Shown: positions 59,305 through 64,000 of the stretch, one piece after another
Position numbering within the stretch: the first letter of the stretch is position 1
How the letters are laid out: the number at the start of each line of letters is the position of its first letter
IMG/VR virus record: IMGVR_UViG_3300020411_003736
Location: 1 to 64,000 of that record
Strand: one strand, 5' to 3'
Source: a virus
Length of the DNA stretch: 64,000 bases
The notes under the pieces: generated by a model
Told to the model about the DNA's origin: nothing
Database searches by the model: none
What the model saw: the letters and a program-made list of their open reading frames with translations, nothing else
Translations under genes and position numbers: made by a program

Positions 59305-59382
59305 TTAAAACTCCCTTTTAAAAGTTACATAATATCCAGCCAAAAAATAAAAATATAAAAATACCATTGTAAAAACTACCAT
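59305..59382 (-). CDS. 25-residue membrane peptide
   Basis: TAATG coupling to the upstream gene starts MVVFTMVFLYFYFLAGYYVT followed by FKREF. It is a single hydrophobic helix with a basic end. Its end overlaps the AAAGGGAG site of the lipoprotein gene. Small membrane peptides of this kind often act on host proteins, but this one is unassigned. Confidence 0.45.
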   Translation of the reverse strand: MVVFTMVFLYFYFLAGYYVTFKREF

Positions 59383-59549
59383 TAGTTACCACCTACCACT
59401 ATAGCATTTGGAAACTTTTCTTTTAGTGATTTCATTTTTTTCTTCACTACCTCTTCCACATCATATACAGCATCAGGTACAACCTCTACACCATTTATAG
59501 TGATGGTTTCCATAGGATTTTCAAGTTTCCTAAACTTATATGTTTTCAT
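59382..59549 (-). CDS. small protein, 55 residues
   Basis: The ATG at 59549 is preceded by AAAAGGGGA; a longer frame to 59600 would run through the promoter. The product is MKTYKFRKLENPMETITING then a mixed domain with a Lys-rich helix (VEEVVKKKMKSLKEKFPNAI). Unknown. Confidence 0.55.
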   Translation of the reverse strand: MKTYKFRKLENPMETITINGVEVVPDAVYDVEEVVKKKMKSLKEKFPNAIVVGGN

Positions 59550-59576
59550 TGTTTTTTCCCCTTTTTTCATACCTAA

Positions 59577-59605
59577 AGCTAACAATAAAATGTAATACAA
59601 GTCAA
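59577..59605 (-). promoter_or_regulatory. early/middle sigma70-type promoter
   Basis: AAAAAAAAGAC, TTGACT, 17 nt and TTAGCT on the minus strand. The upstream gene's stop codon TGA lies inside TTGACT. Confidence 0.65.
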
Positions 59606-59718
59606 GTCTTTTTTTTACCTTTTTTGAATATTTTTTCCCACCTTTTTGCCCATTCTTTTGGTGATATTTTTACTCTTGATTTATCACCCTTACCTGCATC
59701 TGAATATTTTTTATTCAT
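59602..59718 (-). CDS. small basic protein, 38 residues
   Basis: The frame MNKKYSDAGKGDKSRVKISP ends ...FKKGKKKT, its Lys codons being the A-tract and its TGA stop the -35 box of the next promoter. It overlaps the stop of the 87-residue gene by 8 nt. Nucleic-acid-binding is possible. Confidence 0.5.
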   Translation of the reverse strand: MNKKYSDAGKGDKSRVKISPKEWAKRWEKIFKKGKKKT

Positions 59719-59974
59719 CTTCATCTTCTACAAATTGGTCATAACCTTGCATTGGACTAACTTCTGGAGGTGTATCTGTCATTCTCATTATCTTTGTTCT
59801 CTCCTCTTCTAATTTATGAATCCAATCGTTTAACAAATCAATAATTTTATTTTTAGTTACTTCATGATCGTCATTATCCAAAATCTTATCAACCCACTTT
59901 TTATAAGTTCCCAAAAAACCAGACAGCCATATAGCAATTTCAGCCCTCTCTTCAGGCCAGGATCTTTGTCCCAT
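59711..59974 (-). CDS. small acidic helical protein, 87 residues
   Basis: The product begins MGQRSWPEERAEIAIWLSGF with helical, charged content. It starts 2 nt after the 37-residue gene. Unknown. Confidence 0.5.
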   Translation of the reverse strand: MGQRSWPEERAEIAIWLSGFLGTYKKWVDKILDNDDHEVTKNKIIDLLNDWIHKLEEERTKIMRMTDTPPEVSPMQGYDQFVEDEDE

Positions 59975-59976
59975 AA

Positions 59977-60090
59977 TTAGTCTCCGTAGATTACTTTTAA
60001 GTTGTATGAAGCGTCAGTTACCCAGGTTGGGTAAAGGTAGGTGGTATGTGTTTTCTCTTTTGTTACTAAATAGTCAATTATAATTTCCAT
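59977..60090 (-). CDS. small protein, 37 residues
   Basis: GGAG is 7 nt before the ATG, and a late-type GATATTTAT precedes it, giving MEIIIDYLVTKEKTHTTYLY then PTWVTDASYNLKVIYGD. Beta-rich. Small but well supported by signals. Confidence 0.6.
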   Translation of the reverse strand: MEIIIDYLVTKEKTHTTYLYPTWVTDASYNLKVIYGD

Positions 60091-60104
60091 ATTAATCTCC
60101 ACTA

Positions 60105-60113
60105 ATAAATATC
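60105..60113 (-). promoter_or_regulatory. late-type promoter element
   Basis: GATATTTAT on the minus strand, 15 nt before the ATG of the 37-residue gene, with GGAG between. Confidence 0.45.
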
Positions 60114-60123
60114 AATTCCCATC

Positions 60124-60279
60124 TCAATAAGACTTATCATTTATTTTATCCATCATCCTCTGAAGATCAAGTTTCAGATTTTTTCTAGACTTTAACTTAT
60201 CCCGTTTGCTTTTTATAATTTGCTTTATTGGAATTGGGTGTGTGGACATCCTAAGTGTTTTTTTCTTTTTCTTTCTCAT
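60124..60279 (-). CDS. small basic protein, 51 residues
   Basis: ATGA overlap with the upstream stop starts MRKKKKKTLRMSTHPIPIKQ then IIKSKRDKLKSRKN. Lys/Arg-rich; probable nucleic-acid binder. Not recognised. Confidence 0.55.
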   Translation of the reverse strand: MRKKKKKTLRMSTHPIPIKQIIKSKRDKLKSRKNLKLDLQRMMDKINDKSY

Positions 60280-60455
60280 CTCTTTATATAATTTACTAAC
60301 TTATGAATTGTATTCAATAATAAATATAATATATTACTTACCACCATAACAAACAAAATAAAAAGTTTACTCTCTATAACCTTATAGTACATATCAACCC
60401 AACTCTCCGCAATCTCTGGAGTAGTTTTCTTAATTTCGTTAATTATCTTCGACAT
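60276..60455 (-). CDS. small membrane protein, 59 residues
   Basis: A helical N-terminus (MSKIINEIKKTTPEIAESWV) leads to a membrane helix (LFILFVMVVSNILYLLL). It overlaps the 35-residue and 51-residue genes. Unknown. Confidence 0.55.
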   Translation of the reverse strand: MSKIINEIKKTTPEIAESWVDMYYKVIESKLFILFVMVVSNILYLLLNTIHKLVNYIKR

Positions 60456-60546
60456 CTTTCAGATCATCAATTAGAAGTTTTACAGCATCCCAATCTTTAT
60501 CATTGACAGCCCACTGAAGTCTTTTTATTATCATTTCTTTTGTCAT
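60439..60546 (-). CDS. small protein, 35 residues
   Basis: ATGA overlap with the MazG-like gene starts MTKEMIIKRLQWAVNDKDWD then AVKLLIDDLKDVEDN, a compact two-helix protein. Plausible from overlaps. Confidence 0.5.
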   Translation of the reverse strand: MTKEMIIKRLQWAVNDKDWDAVKLLIDDLKDVEDN

Positions 60547-60803
60547 ATCAAATTACTATACTTTTGTAACTTTTCTTTTTTATATTTCATCCTTTTCATG
60601 ATATCTTTTGGATGAATCAATTCCTTTTCAAGCAACATATTTATCATAACTTGCACATCACCAACTTCTTCTATGAGTTTTTCATTATCATAATAATCTT
60701 CGGATCTTATAGCCTTAGAACATGCTTCAACCAACTCTCCACATTCTTCCATTGTAATCATTAACAATTCAGTATTATATTCTAACTTATCATTTATTAC
60801 CAT
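60543..60803 (-). CDS. MazG-like NTP pyrophosphohydrolase
   Basis: From the ATG at 60803, the 86-residue protein has ITMEECGELVEACSKAIR and LIEEVGDVQVMINMLLE, the EExxE...ExxD metal-binding motif of all-alpha NTP-PPases. Phage MazG-like enzymes hydrolyse dNTPs or (p)ppGpp-related nucleotides. The longer frame to 60854 would overlap the 54-residue gene. Confidence 0.75.
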   Translation of the reverse strand: MVINDKLEYNTELLMITMEECGELVEACSKAIRSEDYYDNEKLIEEVGDVQVMINMLLEKELIHPKDIMKRMKYKKEKLQKYSNLI

Positions 60804-60961
60804 GACCACCCCATTATTACAAAGTGAAAATATGAATATCCAGCAACAATCCAAAGAAAGCCTTTATAATATTCCATTCTAACATCAGCATCTGTTACCA
60901 TTTTTTTGGTATACATATCTTCTTTAGTTATTTTTCTATTTCCAAATACATCTCTAGCCAT
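60797..60961 (-). CDS. small protein, 54 residues
   Basis: The product is MARDVFGNRKITKEDMYTKK then a C-terminal membrane-like helix (YKGFLWIVAGYSYFHFVIMG). It overlaps neighbours at both ends by 7-8 nt. Unknown. Confidence 0.55.
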   Translation of the reverse strand: MARDVFGNRKITKEDMYTKKMVTDADVRMEYYKGFLWIVAGYSYFHFVIMGWSW

Positions 60962-61079
60962 AAAAACCCCACATTATTAATTTATATAAAAGATACCAAC
61001 CTAATGCTGTTCCAATTGGCATTAAAATTAACCAGACAAACACTCCAAGCCAATCTACCTTTACTTTAGAATCTCTCAT
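60954..61079 (-). CDS. small membrane protein, 41 residues
   Basis: ATGA overlap starts MRDSKVKVDWLGVFVWLILM then PIGTALGWYLLYKLIMWG, a single hydrophobic helix. Unknown. Confidence 0.55.
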   Translation of the reverse strand: MRDSKVKVDWLGVFVWLILMPIGTALGWYLLYKLIMWGFYG

Positions 61080-61486
61080 CCTTCTTCCTCATGTGGTTTG
61101 CCATGCCAAGGATATAATTCAGCATCATCCTCATCATCAAAAACCATAGGTTTGTCTTTATCTGATTCATCTACATCTTCTGCTATATTAGGATTAATTC
61201 CAGCAGAATTATTCGATTCCACCTCTAATTCACAACCCAAATGATTATAAGCAGAGCCGATGTAATCAAAATCTACATCAAAAGTATTTTTACCACATAT
61301 AGAACATACCCACTTTGCTCTCTCAGCTATTTCTTCTAAATCTTTTTCTTGCCCACCATCAAGTATCATTCTTTCCAAATCATCAATAGTTTCTTCCAAT
61401 TCCAATTTTTGACGAGTATTATTATCCTCTATCTCATCCTTCAATGTATATAATCGAGCCACTATTCTAACTAAATCTTCTTTCAT
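61076..61486 (-). CDS. zinc-binding-like protein, 136 residues
   Basis: A helical N-half (I-ARLYTLKDEIEDNNTRQKL...) is followed by CSICGKNTFDVDFD...NHLGCE, a CxxC...HxxxC metal-binding pattern, and an acidic tail (DEDDAELYPWHGKPHEEEG). The start at 61486 is favoured by a TGATG overlap. Unknown. Confidence 0.5.
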   Translation of the reverse strand: MKEDLVRIVARLYTLKDEIEDNNTRQKLELEETIDDLERMILDGGQEKDLEEIAERAKWVCSICGKNTFDVDFDYIGSAYNHLGCELEVESNNSAGINPNIAEDVDESDKDKPMVFDDEDDAELYPWHGKPHEEEG

Positions 61487-61641
61487 CACGGACTCCATTT
61501 CCCATCATCTTTATATTCATGTTGATATGATTTAATACCTTCATATAACCAATGAATGTATCTTCTAACTCTAGCACCCAACTCCATATCATTTGGATAT
61601 TTATCAACCATTTCTTTTATTATTTTTCTTACGGTTTTCAT
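61486..61641 (-). CDS. small basic protein, 51 residues
   Basis: The product begins MKTVRKIIKEMVDKYPNDME and continues LGARVRRYIHWLYEGIKSYQ. It lies 2 nt after denV and overlaps the next start by TGATG. Helical, not recognised. Confidence 0.55.
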   Translation of the reverse strand: MKTVRKIIKEMVDKYPNDMELGARVRRYIHWLYEGIKSYQHEYKDDGKWSP

Positions 61642-61643
61642 AT

Positions 61644-62054
61644 CTATGCTCCCACATAATTGGTTGTTCTATACCAATCAGGTTTCATTGCGATTTTCTC
61701 TTCTATCCTTTTTCTAATAATTTTATAATCCTCAACCTTTGGCATCCAATCTTTCCACAATTCATCAGGCCATTGTTCCCGTTTAAATACTCTTTCCGAA
61801 TCCGGCTTCATCCCGCGTAACCTCATCTCCCTTACCAATTCATTATAACGCTTAGACAAATACTTACCCTTATTATAAAAAAACTTTACATGACCAGTAT
61901 TCAATGTGTATCGTTTTGGAATACTATCAATATCCCAACTCTTTGATTTGAGACTCCGTTGTAATGCTGAACCAACCATAAATATCTCACGATACTCAGC
62001 AATTAAATGTTGGTCTGTCAATTCAGATGGATGTACAATATTAATTCTAGTCAT
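61644..62054 (-). CDS. denV: pyrimidine dimer DNA glycosylase/endonuclease V (DenV)
   Basis: From the ATG at 62054, MTRINIVHPSELTDQHLIAE-YREIF matches T4 DenV, with nucleophile Thr2 and catalytic Glu23 in place. Further matches are LNTGHVKFFYNKGKYLSKRY-NEL and a C-terminal RRIEEK...KPDWYRTTN. Length (136) equals T4 endonuclease V. It removes UV pyrimidine dimers. Promoter TTGACT-17-TATATT lies immediately upstream, inside the end of phoH. Confidence 0.93.
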   Translation of the reverse strand: MTRINIVHPSELTDQHLIAEYREIFMVGSALQRSLKSKSWDIDSIPKRYTLNTGHVKFFYNKGKYLSKRYNELVREMRLRGMKPDSERVFKREQWPDELWKDWMPKVEDYKIIRKRIEEKIAMKPDWYRTTNYVGA

Positions 62055-62061
62055 TGTTCTT

Positions 62062-62090
62062 AATATACTCAATAATTTTATTTAAGTCAA
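62062..62090 (-). promoter_or_regulatory. early/middle sigma70-type promoter for denV
   Basis: TTGACT, 17 nt, TATATT. The -35 box coincides with the last sense codons of phoH. Confidence 0.75.
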
Positions 62091-62831
62091 GTCCAAATTT
62101 ATCTCATGTTCATCTTCATATGTTTTTAATATTCTCTTAACCAATGGATGTCTGATACAATCATCTCTCGTAAACTGATGATGGGCCACACCTTCGACAT
62201 CTTTTAATCTGAACCAAACATCATAGAACCCACTCTTTTCATAATTGACAACTCCATTGGCTTTGTACTTATCACATTGGCTCATATCACCTTGTATAAT
62301 CATCTTACAATTCTCTGATAATCTAGTCATCAATGTCTTTATCTGCATTGGTGATACATTTTGAGCCTCATCTAATATCACATAACAATTCTCTAAGTTT
62401 ACACCTCTGAGAAAATTCAATACTCCTATTTCAATTTTACTGTCATGTACCATTTTAGCTGCTTTATCCTTACCAATTATCTTATCCAATATGGTAAAGG
62501 TTGATTCGTTGTATTGTTGTATCTTCTTATCTAATTCACCAGGTAGGTATCCTAACTTATCTTCATTACCAACATCAACCGTAGGATTTATGATTATGAG
62601 TTTGTCATAACCCGTACCTCTCCTAAGTACATCTTGCAATGCCTTATAAATTGATACATAAGTCTTACCAGTTCCAGCAATACCATGACACAATATTAAT
62701 TGATTATCAAAATTACAAAGTTTCTGATATAATAACTTTTGATTTTCTGTTTTAGGTTCAAAGTTATTTACAATTTTTGGTATCTGTCCAATTGGTGTTT
62801 TATAAACTCGCTCTTTCTTCAATTTAACCAT
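62082..62831 (-). CDS. phoH: PhoH-like ATPase
   Basis: The 249-residue protein has Walker A GIAGTGKTYVSIYKAL, Walker B CYVILDEAQNVSPMQIKTL and the motif MIIQGDMSQCD typical of PhoH. PhoH is very common in marine phages and is linked to RNA metabolism or phosphate stress, with uncertain function. It overlaps the exported protein gene by 13 nt. Confidence 0.92.
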   Translation of the reverse strand: MVKLKKERVYKTPIGQIPKIVNNFEPKTENQKLLYQKLCNFDNQLILCHGIAGTGKTYVSIYKALQDVLRRGTGYDKLIIINPTVDVGNEDKLGYLPGELDKKIQQYNESTFTILDKIIGKDKAAKMVHDSKIEIGVLNFLRGVNLENCYVILDEAQNVSPMQIKTLMTRLSENCKMIIQGDMSQCDKYKANGVVNYEKSGFYDVWFRLKDVEGVAHHQFTRDDCIRHPLVKRILKTYEDEHEINLDLT

Positions 62832-63187
62832 TCCCTATCAAAATCCCAACTTGCTCCTGTGTATGGCACTCTAACTAAATGATATAATTTGCCATCTATA
62901 GAAAAAATTTCATTTTTATGTTGTGGATTTACAACTTCAAAAGCTATTCTTTCATAAATCATCTCTAAAGTTTCTTCTCTTTGTATATCTATAGGTATTG
63001 AATTAAGTGAATATGGATGAATTATAGTAATACCAAGTTCTAAATTACTATCTGGATGATAATCATTTGGTGATAATATATAAGGTATCATTTCTGGTCT
63101 CACTTGCCCAGTCAGTTTTGCTGTACAAAAAAGGAATGTACTAATTGCAATTAAAAGATGAACTAACGATATATTTATTTTTTTCAT
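62819..63187 (-). CDS. exported protein, 122 residues
   Basis: From the ATG at 63187 (TAATG with the deformylase stop): signal MKKINISLVHLLIAISTFLF then CTAKLTGQ, with likely cleavage before Gln or at Cys. The mature part is beta-rich with ETLEMIYERIAFEVVNPQHK. Unknown. Confidence 0.55.
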   Translation of the reverse strand: MKKINISLVHLLIAISTFLFCTAKLTGQVRPEMIPYILSPNDYHPDSNLELGITIIHPYSLNSIPIDIQREETLEMIYERIAFEVVNPQHKNEIFSIDGKLYHLVRVPYTGASWDFDREWLN

Positions 63188-63822
63188 TATGACTCCACTA
63201 AAACCCAACCCCTTTCCAATAAGGGTATTGCTTTTTTATATTTAACAACCTTTGAATCAGGACCACAAGCAATTAATACCTTCTGATTCCTACCTATTTT
63301 CTTTTCAACTCTGACAGTAGTATCCACTTTCCTATCCATACATACTACACCATTCAAATGATCAATCTCATGTTGAACACAAACTGATTCTAACAATCTC
63401 TGTTCCCTATCATGTTCTTTTGCTTTTTCTGCTTCCCAAGTACCTTTTGCACTTTCACCAACATCACAACCACTAAAAATCCAACCACTTTCTGATTGTG
63501 CGGTTTTTATGTGGACTGTTTCGTATCTTTTGGTGTGTACTCCTTTACCAGGATAAGATAAACATCCTTCATAATAATCTATCTCATTATGTTTCTCAAC
63601 GATTTTAGGATTTATTAAAACTATCGGCTCGCGTACATTAACAACAGCAACAGCAGCATCGATACCAATTTGGTTAGCAGCCAAACCAATTCCATCTTTA
63701 TTTTTGTTGAGGATCCTAAATAATTCTGTTGCAATTTGTTCACCTTCTTCAATTGAAACCTCTCTCAGTTTTTTATTAATAACTGGATTGTGTTCTTTAA
63801 AACAATTTATAACCTTTTTCAT
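63187..63822 (-). CDS. def: peptide deformylase
   Basis: The 211-residue protein has all three PDF motifs: GIGLAANQIG (I), EGCLSYPG (II) and QHEIDHLNG (III) for metal binding. It is longer than usual, with an insert (GTWEAEKAKEHDREQRLLES) before motif III and a C-terminal extension. Phage PDFs remove formyl groups from nascent proteins and are common in cyanophages. An early promoter lies upstream. Confidence 0.92.
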   Translation of the reverse strand: MKKVINCFKEHNPVINKKLREVSIEEGEQIATELFRILNKNKDGIGLAANQIGIDAAVAVVNVREPIVLINPKIVEKHNEIDYYEGCLSYPGKGVHTKRYETVHIKTAQSESGWIFSGCDVGESAKGTWEAEKAKEHDREQRLLESVCVQHEIDHLNGVVCMDRKVDTTVRVEKKIGRNQKVLIACGPDSKVVKYKKAIPLLERGWVLVES

Positions 63823-63827
63823 GTATT

Positions 63828-63856
63828 AACTTACATAGAAAATCTATGATTGTCAA
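63828..63856 (-). promoter_or_regulatory. early/middle sigma70-type promoter for peptide deformylase
   Basis: TTGACA, 17 nt, TAAGTT. The upstream gene's TGA stop sits inside the -35 box. Confidence 0.6.
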
Positions 63857-64000
63857 GTATTTTTTGGATCTAACTTTCTGATACAATGGGTGGGTACATT
63901 TTTTATAACTTCCTTTGTTTCCAGTACCTTAACAACATAAACGCCACCAGCTTCATCTAATATTTCAACCCTTTGTGTTTTATGTATCACACCATCTGGA
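63853..64000 (-). CDS. partial gene at right edge
   Basis: An open minus frame enters from the edge and ends TGA at 63853, encoding at least 48 residues: ...PDGVIHKTQRVEILDEAGGV then YVVKVLETKEVIKNV and HCIRKLDPKNT. N-terminus is outside the window. The stop overlaps the deformylase promoter. Beta-strand pattern; unassigned. Confidence 0.5.
   Translation of the reverse strand, partial: PDGVIHKTQRVEILDEAGGVYVVKVLETKEVIKNVPTHCIRKLDPKNT

Noticed and set aside
60319-60330. TATATTTAT match as a late promoter
   Set aside because: It falls inside the membrane helix codons of the 59-residue gene, with no start signal following it.
1-64000. CRISPR array or insertion sequence
   Set aside because: No regularly spaced repeat-spacer units, transposase genes or paired terminal inverted repeats with target duplications were seen.

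Overview
The window looks like about 64 kb of an AT-rich, T4-like (contractile-tailed) bacteriophage genome, probably marine and assembled from environmental DNA. Evidence: a tail/baseplate block with gp6-like (baseplate J), gp25-like and gp5-like proteins; a gp55-like late sigma factor; endonuclease V (DenV), PhoH, a Mom-like DNA modifier, Hsp20, peptide deformylase and a MoxR/CobS-type ATPase with a VWA partner; and dense gene packing with ATGA/TAATG overlaps. Many proteins carry signal peptides or lipoboxes, several ending in ...SQ, ...GQ or ...NGQ. That points to a Gram-negative host, perhaps of the Bacteroidota/Marinimicrobia kind (inference only).

Layout. 1-4.4 kb (minus): an exported/membrane accessory locus with a prepilin-like protein (cut by the left edge), a Popeye-like cyclic-nucleotide-fold protein, a thioredoxin fold without its cysteines, a membrane-anchored MshEN-like protein, a lipoprotein and a predicted outer-membrane protein. 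4.5-28.4 kb (minus): late structural genes, from large Ig/LamG/FN3/PKD-containing tail proteins to the baseplate wedge and hub. 28.4-31.4 kb: late sigma and small genes. 31.4-32.9 kb: mom, tRNA-Gly and a roughly 580-nt structured non-coding region. 33-37.2 kb (minus): 2OG oxygenase, lytic transglycosylase, HNH nuclease, nucleotidyltransferase and small genes. 37.2-39.9 kb: the only plus-strand island, holding a cassette of genes that share the N-terminus MIKLKDLLNE. 39.9-42.98 kb: a switch region with a 15-residue peptide containing eight cysteines, G-rich direct repeats, the AAA+ ATPase and a second structured non-coding region. 43-64 kb (minus): small early/middle genes, a predicted selenoprotein (SelW/Rdx family with in-frame UGA), VWA metalloprotein, J-domain protein, HD hydrolase, glycosyltransferase, DUF262-HNH nuclease, DUF4338 protein, Hc1-like histone, SNase, Hsp20, MazG, DenV, PhoH and deformylase.

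Regulation visible in the sequence. About fifteen sigma70-type promoters share an A-tract, TTGACT/TTGACA, a 17-nt spacer and a TATATT-like -10 box; they precede early/middle genes and are absent from the structural block. A second element, TATATTTAT, lies upstream of several structural and other presumed late genes and is probably read by the gp55-like sigma factor.

Most notable: a hidden 82-residue SelW-like gene at 43802-44050 whose CxxU motif is encoded by TGA, followed at the right distance by a bacterial-type SECIS hairpin. Also notable are the large structured RNA candidate upstream of tRNA-Gly, the repeated putative capsid-targeting leader, the type IV pilus-like locus and the ultra-short cysteine-rich peptide. 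All assignments come from reading the sequence; no database search was possible.
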